A stretch of DNA of 64,000 nt from Asterias amurensis (lineage: Eukaryota; Echinodermata; Asteroidea; Forcipulatida; Asteriidae). The DNA lies in the NCBI RefSeq assembly GCF_032118995.1, contig NC_092663.1, positions 8,866,001 through 8,930,000 on the forward strand, given 5' to 3'. How positions within the stretch are numbered: the first letter of the stretch is position 1; each line of letters opens with the position of its first letter. The notes under the pieces are model-generated. The model did no database searches, was not told where the DNA came from, and saw nothing but the letters and a program-made list of their open reading frames with translations. This document shows, piece after piece, positions 48,421-58,129 of the stretch. Both the position numbers and the translations under genes were made by a program.

Positions 48421-49399
48421 TGACTGGAAGTGGCTGTTGTGAAAATCTTGATGTAAAATGAAGAACCAATGCTTTTCAGCATTTAGCATCATCTTGTTTG
48501 CAGTGGCTCTTTGGTGAATGTCCTTGATGCATGCATTCAGTGTTGCGGTCTGGCATAAACATGTGTCCGTGCATGGTCGCCTCATGCTCACATTGTAATG
48601 GAGTCACCCTCCTCATCACCTGTTCTCTTTCAATCTCTCCCGATGTGGAGAAGATGTTATCAAAGTACTACAAGATAAACAAAAATCAAAGAAAAACAAA
48701 TAACTAGTAGACATAATAATTGGTTACCTCACCTCTGTAGGTAATCGAGACATTCCACCCCTCAGATTTATTATGGAAACATAATGAACTTACTTCTGTT
48801 TTGTGTTAAAAATAGGTATGAGTTCACTCTTTATCGTAAAACCTTGGCCAAGGCTAAGAATGATAATCTAATATTAATAATCTACCATTCGGACAACCTC
48901 TCTTTGTGCCAAATACAGTGATGGCAACCTACTCGATCATTTGTAAATTAAGGACAAAAAAAAAAGGTCTGGAATCCGGAATTACACAATATCCCCCAGA
49001 AAAAGGGAAATTTAAAGCATGAATTCCAGTACCCTCCATATATTTTTAAGAGGGATTCAAAGCATAGCACAGTATAGGTGCCTGCCTAGCCTGTGCAGGC
49101 GGCACAATAGATATCCCGGTTCACAAAATATGGTCAACTGACCATATGAAAAATGGATACTCTGAGTTGTTCTGGGCGTTTGTTAATTGGCCACCATAAG
49201 CTATAGTTTTAATAAAATTTGACTTTGTGTGCATCATCAGACATGGTTAAAGTAACGAGAATGTATGGACAAAATTGCACAGCTTTTGCATGGGGCACTT
49301 TCGTAATATTTGCAGGATCTACATGCAGATTTGACATTGTTGTTCTGATGCAACGAACTTTGATCAAAGGTTTTACATAAACACCATCAAAATACCTTC

Positions 49400-49565
49400 T
49401 CCATAGCATCTGCACTCAGGCCTGGAATAAAATGCAGGCTACGGAGACTATCGGTCTCCATTGCCCCATGTCTTGGCCTTGGTGCCCTTCAAAAGTTTCC
49501 CATTGAAGTGCCCTTTGCAAAATGCAAATGGCCTTGCCCTTCCAACATGAAATTCCAGGCCTGCT
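49400..49565 (-). repeat. Dispersed repeat (GGCCTGGAATTTCATGTTGG)
   Basis: Starts with GGCCTGGAATTTCATGTTGG on the minus strand and contains AGGGCAAGGCCATTTGC and GAAGGGCACCAAGGCC. Pieces of the same repeat are at 12470-12585, 26465-26570, 29745-29790 and on both sides of 40474-40851. Confidence 0.6.
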
Positions 49566-49786
49566 CATGAGTCTGTCTACACTGCTGCCCCTTTCAATGT
49601 TTGATTTACCTTTTACATAAGGATTTGTTGTTACAATAATTCTGAGCAGTATTACCTGAGCATCCCTTGTCGCTAGGCAACATCTGAGCAAAACACAAAT
49701 AACTGAAGAGGTTTTCCATCACCTCATTTTCTTATGTCTCTTTTAGACCTGTAAAGAAAACAATTTCGGGTTGAAAAACAAAATTG

Positions 49787-49870
49787 ACTAAAGTTGGACT
49801 CGAACCAACCACCTCCAGATTAACGTGTAGACATTTCTACCAACTGTGTCATATGATCCCTGGCTACACG
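49787..49870 (-). mobile_element. tRNA-like SINE head
   Basis: On the minus strand ATATGACACAGTTGGTAGAA..GGTTGGTTCGAGTCCAAC resembles A and B boxes with tRNA spacing. Confidence 0.45.
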
Positions 49871-49997
49871 ACAATTTAAAACGATGTATGTACAAAATAG
49901 GGACACCGACATAGGTCTACAATGTAGATAGCTCAGTTTGAATTCTGGACGCAAATCTCAAATACAGGAGTTCAGTAAAACCTTTTCGTTAGCGGTA

Positions 49998-50236
49998 CTG
50001 GGCCCTGCTTACTGCAGAATTCTGTGCTTACGATCACGATTCCCTGCTTACGAGCAAGCGGCATGTTTCTGCACTAGCCTTGCAAGTGTAGAATGCCTAG
50101 TATTACAGGGAGTACACACGCCAGAAGCCCAAATTCACCGCTAACCCGTGAAATACGTTTGTTGTAAGCACAGAATTCCCTGCTTCAGTAACCTCGATTC
50201 TGTGCTTACGGTAAGCAGAGCCATAAAATTGGGCCC
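49998..50236. mobile_element. GGGCCC-ended MITE, variant
   Basis: Starts GGGCCCTGCTTACTGCAG and ends GCAGAGCCATAAAATTGGGCC. Several TGTGCTTACG and GAATTCCCTGCTT motifs repeat inside. Confidence 0.6.
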
Positions 50237-50617
50237 TGTCGTTAGCTAATTTATTTAAAGATAGAATAACAACAAACTTGACGGCAACTTACCATATGTG
50301 TATGGCAGGATGATGGCAAGTATTTCACTACAGTAAAGCTTCTATGGCACTTTATGTACTCGAGTCTCTTCAGCAGCCATTTCAGGGGAGGCCTTGCTGG
50401 TGGGCTGCCTCCCCATACATCTTCCTGCACATCTCAGAGTGTCATCTTCTCAAGGGATCCTACAAGTAACAAAAAAGAATATTGGGATTGAGCAAAGAAA
50501 AAAAGCCCAGTCTTTTTACCTTGAGGTTTATTATTTGATAAGTAAAATAAATAAAGAGTACAACACATGATAAAACAACTTATTGACCCAAACCACATGA
50601 TGTCATAATAATAATTA

Positions 50618-50720
50618 TTTGTAGTAATAACTAGTTCTTATATGGAGCTCATTTCAAAATAACCGTCTCAATGCGCTTTACATTATTGCATTGGCGAGAT
50701 TCAATGTGCCACTAACCAGC
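50618..50720 (-). mobile_element. Probable CR1/L2-type LINE 3' tail
   Basis: On the minus strand AATGTAAAGCGCATTGAGAC..CTCCATATAAGAACTAG then a TTATTATTAT run is the usual L2/CR1 3' end. Confidence 0.55.
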
Positions 50721-50869
50721 TAACGTGCAAACGTTGGATGCATAAACATGTTATCTTTGATTTACATAAACACTTTCCAGTTAAAATAGTTCAATTGCCA
50801 ATTGTCAAACTGCCAAGACAAAAGACACAAAATTAGATACAATTAAGCAGTGTTGCAGTCGAGTCACCT

Positions 50870-51003
50870 ATGTCAAATTGGAGTCCGAGTCATGAGTCAC
50901 AAGTCACTTGGGTGAGTCCAAGTCCAGAGTCACTTGTTTGAGTCTGAGTCCGAGTCACGAATCATTTGGGTCGAGTCAGAGTCACGAGTCACGAGTCACT
51001 TGT
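50870..51003. repeat. GAGTC-rich minisatellite
   Basis: About 15 copies of AGTC in phrases such as GAGTCCGAGTCA, GAGTCACAAGTCACTTG and GAGTCACGAGTC. The unit is 6-7 bases with irregular phase. Confidence 0.8.
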
Positions 51004-51444
51004 TAAAATAGTTCAACTTCAACCAGTTAACCTATACTGGAGCACTTGATTGCAAACCAAATGTCGAAACAAGAAGAATACTTAATTACAAATCAAAACA
51101 CATAAAATTTAAATAAAGTTCTGTACTGAAATTTAAATTTCATTTCAGGTTTTACAAATACACAACATGTAGGACCACTCCTTGTTCCACAATATCTTCT
51201 ATTGATTTCAAACTATTACTTTTCTATAAAAAAAACTTTTAAAAGACAATTACATACGGGTATGTAATTGTTACTGATTTACTCATTTCAGAAAGATAGG
51301 TATCCAACAAACTGTTATGGTTTAGAGAAAGTAGACCTCTTGAAATAAAAATCAAAAACTGACATATAATGGCGTCATGCACAATGCTTTTACAGAACAA
51401 TATCCCAGCGAGCCGTACGCGTCCATCTTACCCATAGACCCATA

Positions 51445-51552
51445 AAATACCCCTGGGTGTACACAAGTGCCATGACCAGATTCGAACCCACATTCCGATG
51501 ATTAACCACCAGAACTTGAATTCAACACTCTTGACCATGACACCCTTCCTTT
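51445..51552 (-). mobile_element. tRNA-derived SINE fragment
   Basis: Minus-strand GGGTGTCATGGTCAAGAGTG..GGGTTCGAATCTGGTCATGG..CCAGGGGTATTTTATGG matches the SINE type at 3560. A partial duplicate lies at 51905-51990. Confidence 0.6.
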
Positions 51553-52264
51553 AATTTTAAATGAAATAAACAATAATTGATGAAAGTGTAGATTGTTTAA
51601 GTGAATCTCAAATCAATCTATATTTTGTATTATAACACCCCTTACAAGTATTCTGCCTGCTCATTGGTTTAGAGCGCGTCACATGACATGTCTTAGTTTT
51701 GCTAGACGACGGCCGTGTGATAGTGCGTCGGTTTGCCATGCGCTAGTCCGAAGACTAGCACACGGCGCCGTGCGCTAGTCCGACAGACAAGCACACGGCG
51801 TGCAGTACCCAGACGTCCGTTGCGTGTACGAGGATGATAAATTAATAGTCTGTAACCATTTCGGACAGCCATGGACAGCCCTGAGCTGCAGCATAGTGCT
51901 TGTGGCTTTTCAACCCCTACCCTCACAGGTACCAATTTTACCCCAAAGTGACCATGACCAGATTCGAACCCACATTGCGATATTTAAATGAAATAAACTA
52001 TATTGATGAAAGTGTAGATTATTTTAGTGAATCTACACTCAACTGTCAATTCGTTACAGACTAAAGTGAATAGTTCAACTTGATAAATAGCCGTCCAACA
52101 AAACACAGATGAAAACATGTTATCTTTCGATATTCCAAAACATTTCCCATTTAAAATAGTTTAATTGTAAACTGAGCAAAATGGCATTGTTCTCAATATT
52201 GTTTGACAAAGTAAACAAAATTAGATACAAATAAGGAAACATTTACACTGTACACTGTAATCTT

Positions 52265-52394
52265 GGAATAATTTCCATAACCTGCCACCACTTTTTCACT
52301 TATTTTTACCACAAGGAATATCTTATTTAAGTAAATTCAATCTAAAATATTTTATAACAATTGAAAAAGTGGTGGTTGGCTATGGACATTATCC
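52265..52394. mobile_element. Older copy of the CCACCACTTTTTCA MITE
   Basis: Ends GGAATAATTTCCATAACCTG / GGCTATGGACATTATCC, with CCACCACTTTTTCA and TGAAAAAGTGGTGG inside. No target duplication can be seen. Confidence 0.7.
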
Positions 52395-52491
52395 TCTATA
52401 TTTTAAACCTCCCTTATTAAACAAAATTACAGATTGACAAATTTTAACGGAGTATTAACTGTAGCAATAAGCAGAAGCACAAACAAAAATC

Positions 52492-52738
52492 TTAAAGGCA
52501 CTGGACATAATTGGTAAATAATCCAAATAATTGGTACCATAAAAACTGACCTTTCTCCATGTTGAAAGTAAAAAATAAAATAAAAACATTCAGAGAAATT
52601 GCTCCATTCTTTTCTTGCACTTTTGAGGACCAATTGAGCCCAAATTTTCACTGTTTGTAATGTTATATATGCATATTTTGGGATACACCAAGTGAGAATA
52701 CTAGTCTTTCACAATTACCAAACGTATCCAGTGCCTTA
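52492..52738 (-). mobile_element. TTAAAG MITE family A, shortened
   Basis: Ends TTAAAGGCACTGGACATAATTGG / AACGTATCCAGTGCCTTA. About 130 internal bases including the central hairpin are absent. Confidence 0.7.
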
Positions 52739-52977
52739 CAGATCATCAGGCCTAAAAAATGTTCTCAAATCAATCTATATTTTGTACCCGTTGAAGAAAA
52801 CCGTTGAGTTCTTCAACAACAAAAATTGCCCCGTAAAGCGGCCCCACAATAAGTTAATAACACACAAGCTTGGGGATCAACAAGTTGTTATTATTATCGT
52901 TTAATTTCACTATACACAACAATGACGCATGGTGATGTGTGTACTTGGTTCACATTCAGGGAATGCCATCAGCAACT

Positions 52978-53050
52978 GCCCGGTTAGCTCAGTCGGTAGA
53001 GCATGGGACTCTTAATCCCAGGGTCGTGGGTTCGAGCCCCACATTGGGCG
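52978..53050 (+). tRNA. tRNA-Lys (anticodon CTT)
   Basis: 73 nt, intronless. The acceptor stem GCCCGGT/ATTGGGC pairs with two G-U pairs. The D arm GCTC..GAGC, anticodon stem TGGGA/TCCCA with loop CTCTTAA, and T arm GTGGG TTCGAGC CCCAC are all intact. The A box (TAGCTCAGTCGG) and B box (GGTTCGAGCC) for RNA polymerase III are present, and a TTTT tract follows within about 10 bases. Sequence identical to the copies at 55675 and 57293. Confidence 0.95.
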
Positions 53051-53374
53051 AATGTTCTTTTGTTTAATATGGCTTCTTATTATAGAACTTATTTTATTTC
53101 ATTGTTTTGCTTCACGCGTTATCTCTTTCTAAAAAAAGCTGATGCTGGAAGGAACAAGTACTGGGTTTTTTATGGGGTTAAATTCCGAAAAGATAAACAA
53201 TTCTAAACCTTTCAGACACTAATAGTCGACCCCCCCCCCTCCATCGATCAATACAAAATAATTGCATTTTGCAAAAAATAGGAGCAACTAATCATTTGGC
53301 CTGTTGTGAAGGAGTCAGTTTCTTTGAACTGTCGTTTTGTGTAAATCGACTCGTTATTCTTTGATACATATACA

Positions 53375-53530
53375 GTACACATAAGTTATGAACAATAAAA
53401 TAAGTTTTTGAGTAATTATTTGTAACGATTTATATGTTTAAAAAGTATATAAAGTTGTTTGGGGATGACTCCACCTACCCCCTTTTGTGACGTCAACGAG
53501 GCAGACTTTGCCTCGATCGAACATCGAACC
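53375..53530 (+). mobile_element. Left part of the THAP-type TTAAAG element (copy 1), fused to a foldback element
   Basis: It matches the left subterminal region of the other copies (AACAATAAAAT.., then GACTCC..CCTACCCCC, GTCAACGAGGCAGACTTTGC). It stops abruptly at ATCGAACC (53530), where a fragment of the GGAACACGTTGCC foldback family begins. Confidence 0.65.
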
Positions 53531-53723
53531 GCGATTGTAACCGTTTTTGTTATAAAATGCATATGATTAGAAAGATGTTGTAAAAGTAGAAAACATTGCT
53601 CAACACAAACATGCCTCGAAATTGCACAGTTTTCCTTTTACTACGTCGACTAACACGGTCGGCCATTATGGGAGTCCATTTTTTGGACCAACTCGTCCGA
53701 TCCAAGGCACTGTGTTCCTTTAA
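53531..53723. mobile_element. Foldback MITE, internally deleted fragment
   Basis: It corresponds to the elements at 33572 and 61358 but lacks its left terminus and most of the centre. The right terminus (AAGGCACTGTGTTCCTTTAA) is present, ending in TTAA. Confidence 0.6.
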
Positions 53724-53798
53724 TACATAGGCCTAGTACACATAATTTGGAGAAAAAAAATAATTAAGTTTCTATTTTCGAATTTGCAAAAATATGTG

Positions 53799-53871
53799 CG
53801 CCCAATGTGGGGCTCGAACCCACGACCCTGGGATTAAGAGTCCCATGCTCCACCGACTGAGCTAACCGGGC
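53799..53871 (-). tRNA. tRNA-Lys (anticodon CTT)
   Basis: 73 nt on the minus strand, with all four stems intact and loop CTCTTAA. It differs from the 52978 gene by one base in the D loop (GGTG instead of GGTA). It faces the copy at 53980, so the two diverge from a shared gap of about 110 bases. Confidence 0.88.
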
Positions 53872-53979
53872 TGCTTATCAACGTGGTGACTCTTAAAAAA
53901 AACATCTTTATTTATCTGAGGATTGCAGAGACGTAGCTGTCTGTACTTGGTTCACATCCTGGGTTTGCCATCAGCAACT

Positions 53980-54051
53980 GCCCGGTTAGCTCAGTCGGTA
54001 GAGCATGGGACTCTTAATCCCAGGGTCGTGGTTCGAGCCCCACATCGGGCG
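53980..54051 (+). tRNA. tRNA-Lys (anticodon CTT), one base short in the T stem
   Basis: 72 nt. The acceptor stem GCCCGGT/ATCGGGC is fully paired and the anticodon arm is intact. The T arm reads GTGG TTCGAGC CCCAC, so the T stem has lost one G and cannot form five pairs. It may be a recent pseudogene or a base-call error. Confidence 0.6.
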
Positions 54052-54081
54052 CATGCTTTGTGTTCACTCCATTAAAAACAA

Positions 54082-54906
54082 CTTAGAGTCACCTGGAAAT
54101 GTAATTTTTTTCCTCAAACATTAGAGTATGTGTTTCTGAACACTAAAATAATTGTTTGAATAATTGTTTTTAACGGTTTATATGTTCAAAAAAATAAATA
54201 AAGTTGTGTGGGGGTGACTCCGCCTACCCCTTTTTGGCGTCAATCGAGGCAGACTTTGCCTCGATCGAACATCGAACACACGTACGTGCAAGTACATTCA
54301 AGTCCTAGTCTTGAGTTGTACGTTTCGAAAAAGGTCTTTCTTGCATTTTTCCGGCAATGTCGACTAGGTGTATTGCTGCTGGATGCAGCAAAACAACTAA
54401 CGATGGGGTCAGTTTGCAAAGTGGTCCGGTCCGACGTCTTTTCCAGCGCTGTGTAGCAAACACTTCGAGCCGTCGTGCTTCGAGAATCCGGAATACACAA
54501 CACATTTTGACCTGAAGAGAAAAGTTCTTTTCTAAAACATGACGCCATCCCAACAATTTTTCCAGCTAGTGGGGAATTCGAAGAAGGTAACTACAAGACG
54601 TAACGAACCTAAATGAGCATTTGCCTAACGTAAACAAAATCAGGTATTGTTTCAACTTTGAGGCCATGTTTTTAGCTTGTGCCAAGCGTCAATATCTTGT
54701 GTTAGCACTGCATGCGATTCATCGCGCCTCGATTGACGTCACGAACAGCGCCCTCTCGGGTCGGGCTTATTTTCAAATTTGTTTTCACATGGAAACTAAT
54801 TTCTTTAAACTTTAGTTAATTGTTTATTCATATTCCACTCATCGAAACATATATCTTAGTGACAAAAGTTTTATTTTGACAAAATACCAATTCCAGGTGA
54901 CTTTAA
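54082..54906 (+). mobile_element. TTAAAG-ended DNA transposon with THAP-domain remnant (copy 2)
   Basis: Left end ACTTAGAGTCACCTGG and right end CCAGGTGACTTTAA form terminal inverted repeats. Subterminal inverted blocks (GTCAATCGAGGCAGA at 54239, CGCCTCGATTGACGTCACG at 54725) follow. An internal start at 54357 gives MSTRCIAAGCSKTTNDGVSL, the C-x4-C opening of a THAP zinc finger. CSKHFEPSCFE (near 54452) and DAIPTIFPASG (near 54541) follow in other frames. These are the C-x-x-H and AVPTIF-type motifs of the THAP fold. The domain middle is missing and the frame is interrupted, so it is not functional. Confidence 0.75.
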
Positions 54907-55002
54907 TAAGAAAATTCAGTTTCCTGTCGTCTTGTGTTTTGTGAGTCATCATACACATATTTGGAGAAACAAATTTCCATTCTCGAACTTGCAAAAAATG
55001 TG

Positions 55003-55061
55003 CGCCATAACCCTGGTATTAAGTGTCATGTCCCGTGCTCTACCGACTGGGCTAACCGGGC
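55003..55061 (-). pseudogene. tRNA-Lys (CTT) pseudogene, T arm lost
   Basis: The D arm and part of the anticodon region match the family, but most of the T arm is missing and the anticodon stem contains an insertion. It has no counterpart in unit 2, where about 250 bases are absent. Confidence 0.75.
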
Positions 55062-55238
55062 TACATACAATTATGTATTTTATCTTTAAAAAAAATGAGT
55101 GAGCAAGAATCTGTTTTGTCTCAGATGAGGCTTTGAGGAAATAAGAAAATTCAGTTTCCTGTCGTCTTGTGTTTTGTGGTTCATCATACACATACTTTGG
55201 AGAAAAGAATTCCCATTCTCGAATTTGCAAGAAATGTG

Positions 55239-55312
55239 CGCCGAATGTGGGGGCTTGAACCCATGTCCCTGGAATTAAGAGTCCCATGCTCTACCGACTG
55301 AGCTGACCTGGC
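55239..55312 (-). pseudogene. tRNA-Lys (CTT) pseudogene
   Basis: 74 nt reading GCCAGGTCAGC.. with anticodon loop CTCTTAA kept. The acceptor stem carries an A-C mismatch and weak G-T pairs, and the T loop has an extra base. The unit-2 equivalent is at 56863. Confidence 0.7.
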
Positions 55313-55473
55313 TCCAAAATTTTATTGACCCTCTCTTCAAAAAAAAAAGTTAGTACCCAATCTGTTTTGTCTCAGTATGAGGCCTTGAGGAAACAAGATG
55401 TGTGTACCTGGTTCACATCCAGATATTTTTAATAAGTAAAGTTAATTCCGAATTGGCAAAAAAATTACATGTT

Positions 55474-55541
55474 CGCCCAATGTAGGGCTAGAACCCATGA
55501 CCAGAGGATTAAGAGTCCCGGCCCGATGCTCTACCGAGCGA
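55474..55541 (-). pseudogene. tRNA-Lys (CTT) pseudogene, 5' acceptor stem lost
   Basis: The 3' half (CTAGCCCTACATTGGGCG) and the CTCTTAA loop are recognisable. The first bases of the tRNA are replaced and the anticodon stem is expanded. The equivalent copy is at 57094. Confidence 0.7.
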
Positions 55542-55674
55542 AGAATGAAAAATTTGAAGAAAACTCTGTTCCCTCAAACTTTCACTTGTAAATCGATCCT
55601 TGTTTCATTTAAGAATACTTACACATTATTAAACTAAGAAAAATTGAATCCCATGTCTTCGAAAAAAATATGAG

Positions 55675-55747
55675 CGCCCAATGTGGGGCTCGAACCCACG
55701 ACCCTGGGATTAAGAGTCCCATGCTCTACCGACTGAGCTAACCGGGC
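55675..55747 (-). tRNA. tRNA-Lys (anticodon CTT)
   Basis: Intact 73-nt copy, identical to the gene at 52978. It marks the start of the second roughly 1.9-kb tandem unit. Flanking sequence on both sides matches that around 53799. Confidence 0.95.
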
Positions 55748-55864
55748 TGCTTATCGACTTGCCGACTCTTAAAAATAAAAAAACATCTTTATTTATTAGT
55801 ATGAGGATTGCAGAGACGTAGCTGTTTATACTTGGTTCACATCCAGGGATTATCATCAGCAACT

Positions 55865-55937
55865 ACCCGGTTAGCTCAGTCGGTAGGGCATGGGACTCTT
55901 AATCCCAGGGTCGTGGGTTCGAGCCCCACATCGGGCG
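55865..55937 (+). pseudogene. tRNA-Lys (CTT) copy with stem changes, probable pseudogene
   Basis: 73 nt. Position 1 is A instead of G, breaking the terminal acceptor pair, and the D stem reads GCTC/GGGC with a mismatch. Anticodon and T arms are intact. It is the unit-2 counterpart of 53980. Confidence 0.65.
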
Positions 55938-55969
55938 CATGCTTTTTGTTCACTCCATTAAAAAACAAC

Positions 55970-56781
55970 TTAAAGTCCGCCTGGAAATATAATTTTTTTT
56001 TCTTCAAACATTAGAGTATATGTTTCTGAACACTAAAATAATTGTTTTTAACGATTTTTATGCTCAAAAAAAAAAGTTGTGTGGGGTGACTCCGCCTACC
56101 CCTTTTGTGACGTCAATCGAGGCAGATTTGCCTCGATCGAACATCAAACACACGTCCGTACGTGCAAGTACATTCAAGTCCTAGTCGTGAGTTTGTACGT
56201 TTCGAAAAAGGTTTTTCTTGCATTTTTCCAGCAATGTCGACCAGGTGTATTGCTGTTGGATGCAGCAAAACAACTAAAGATGGGGTCAGTTTGCGGTCCG
56301 TTAGTGCTCCGGTCCGTCTTTTCCAGCGCTGTGCAGCAAACACTTCGAGCCGTCGTGCTTCGAGAATCCGGAATACACTACACATTTTGACATGAAGAGA
56401 AAAGTTCTTTTCTAAAACGTGACGCCATCCCAACAATTTTTCCAGCTAGTGGGGATTTCGAAGAAGGTAACTGCAAGACGTAACGAACCTAAAGGAGCAT
56501 TTGCCTAACGTGAACAAAATCAGGTATTGTTTCAACTTTGAGGGCATGTTTTTAGCTTTTTATACGCCAAGCGTCACTATCTTGTGTTTGGCACTGCATG
56601 CGATTCATCGCGCCTCGATTGACGTCACGAACAACGCCCTCTCGGGTCAGGCTTATTTTCAAATTTGTTTATAACATGGAAACTAATTTTTTTAAACCTT
56701 AGTTAATTGTTTATTCATATTCCACTCATCGAAACACATATTTTAGTGGCAAAAGCTTTATTTTGACAAAGGTGACTTTAA
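55970..56781 (+). mobile_element. TTAAAG-ended DNA transposon with THAP-domain remnant (copy 3)
   Basis: This is the tandem-duplicate partner of 54082-54906, starting TTAAAGTCCGCCTGG and ending GGTGACTTTAA. The THAP opening MSTRCIAVGCSKTTKDGVSL is at 56234, CSKHFEPSCFE follows about 100 bases later, and DAIPTIF is at about 56421. It has the same interruptions as its partner, plus a shortened right end. Confidence 0.75.
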
Positions 56782-56862
56782 TAAGAAAATTCAGTTTCCT
56801 GTCGTCTTGTGTTTTGTGGTTCACCACACACATATACTTTGGAGAAAAGAATTCCCATTCTC

Positions 56863-56931
56863 GAATGTGGGGCTTGAACCCATGACCCTGGAATTAAGAG
56901 TCCCATGCTCTACCGACTGAGTTGACCTGGC
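56863..56931 (-). pseudogene. tRNA-Lys (CTT) pseudogene, 3' end truncated
   Basis: Counterpart of 55239 in the second tandem unit. The anticodon loop is kept, but the 3' acceptor strand ends early at ATTCG, fused to upstream flank. Confidence 0.7.
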
Positions 56932-57093
56932 TCCAAATTTTTATTGACCCTCTCCTCAAAAAAAAAATTAGTGCCCCAATCTGTTTTGTCTCAGTATGAG
57001 GCCTTGAGGAAACAAGATGTGTATACCTGGTTCACATCCAGGTTATTTTTAATAAATAAAGTTAATTCCGAATTGGCAAAAAAAGTACATGTT

Positions 57094-57161
57094 CGCCCAA
57101 TGTAGGGCTAGAACCCATGACCAGAGGATTAAGAGTCCCGGCCCTATGCTCTACCGAGCGA
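57094..57161 (-). pseudogene. tRNA-Lys (CTT) pseudogene
   Basis: Counterpart of 55474, with the same loss of the 5' acceptor strand and expanded anticodon stem. The damage therefore predates the tandem duplication. Confidence 0.7.
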
Positions 57162-57292
57162 AGAATGAAACATTAGAAGAAAACCGTTTCCTCAAACTTT
57201 CACTTGTAAATCGATCCGTTTTTCTTTTAAGAATACTTACACATTATTAAACTAAGAAAAATTGAATCCAATGTCTCCGAAAAAAATATGTG

Positions 57293-57365
57293 CGCCCAAT
57301 GTGGGGCTCGAACCCACGACCCTGGGATTAAGAGTCCCATGCTCTACCGACTGAGCTAACCGGGC
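57293..57365 (-). tRNA. tRNA-Lys (anticodon CTT)
   Basis: Intact 73-nt copy, identical to 52978, at the far end of the array. The duplicated flank lies on its 3' side (lower coordinates); single-copy sequence follows from 57366. Confidence 0.95.
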
Positions 57366-57705
57366 TTACACTTATTGGTGTATTCAAGAGAATTTATAGT
57401 TATTTTGAACCACCAAAATTGAAATAATTTTTCTCTGTTTTGTGTATGTTTCATACATTATTGGTTTAGTAAGAGGTGACTGGGGTTCAGGTAAAATGTC
57501 TTTGCATCATTTCATGGGGAAATGGCATGTTATCTATTCTGAACGAGTGCCCTGTAGAGCGTGAATGCCTGTACTGTTAGTGTACTGTTGTTGTACATGA
57601 ACAAAACCGCGCGAAACAAATGTTCCCGCGGTTTGTTTTCCCGCGAGTTCCTTTGTTATCATTCACACGGGTCGCGGGGTCATCGCTCCTATGCTCACAA
57701 CACAC

Positions 57706-58120
57706 TAGTCTTGGCCCAAGACTATGGTGCTTGATTCTGGATAGTGTACTACGCGCGTTTGAATCGCCAAAGCGCGCCCGCCACGGTATGATTTAGTTAC
57801 GTGGACGGCTTGAAATCTAGACTACACTCCGCAAGCTAACCTCTATGAAGCTAACGTAGTTTGCAGAGTGTAGTCTAGATTTCAAGCCGTTTAAGTAACT
57901 AGATCATACCGTGGCGGGCGCACTTTGGCAATTCAACCGCGCGTAGTACACTATCCAGAATCAAGCACCATGGTCTTGGGCCAAGACTAAGGCCGTGTCC
58001 GAATTGGCGACTTTGGCTACAGCTGCGGCTAGATCAGCGCGTCTGTCAGTGTTGAAGAATAGCAGACGCGCGCACCCTAGCCGTAGCTGTAGCCGAAGTC
58101 GCCAATTCGGACACGGCCTA
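57706..58120. mobile_element. MITE (TAGGCCGTGTCCG ends) split near its end by the palindromic MITE
   Basis: The inner part 57990-58120 has 42-bp inverted arms (GGCCGTGTCCGAATTGGCGA / TCGCCAATTCGGACACGGCC). An exact 9-bp direct repeat ACAACACAC lies at 57697-57705 and 58121-58129, so its original left TA end lies before the nested 280-bp element. Confidence 0.7.
57708..57987. mobile_element. Palindromic MITE inserted at TA
   Basis: 280 bp from GTCTTGGCCCAAGACT to AGTCTTGGGCCAAGAC, flanked by TA at 57706-57707 and 57988-57989. The two arms are near-perfect inverted copies for about 130 bases (CATGGTGC/ATGGTGC, GTGTACTACGCGCG, CTTGAAATCTAGACTACACT). Confidence 0.75.
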
Positions 58121-58129
58121 ACAACACAC

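Larger units (their letters stand above)
50742..52790. repeat. Decayed local duplication, about 1.2-1.4 kb offset
   Basis: AACATGTTATCTTT..ACACTTTCC..TTAAAATAGTT occurs at 50747 and 52116. GATGAAAGTGTAGATT follows the SINE fragments at 51580 and 52004. CTCAAATCAATCTATATTTT occurs at 51608 and 52768. The order is kept but spacing has drifted. Confidence 0.5.
53799..57365. repeat. Tandem duplication carrying tRNA-Lys genes, two units of about 1.9 and 1.6 kb
   Basis: Unit 1 (53799-55674) and unit 2 (55675-57292) share the same order: tRNA(-), about 110 bp gap, tRNA(+), TTAAAG-ended transposon with THAP remnant, then minus-strand tRNA pseudogenes. A closing tRNA(-) stands at 57293. Unit 2 lacks about 250 bases around 55000. 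An older, partial unit (tRNA+ at 52978, transposon fragment at 53375) precedes them. Confidence 0.85.

Noticed and set aside
54357-54590. A functional host THAP gene
   Set aside because: The domain lacks its middle, changes frame, and lies within transposon ends in tandem copies. It is a transposon remnant.
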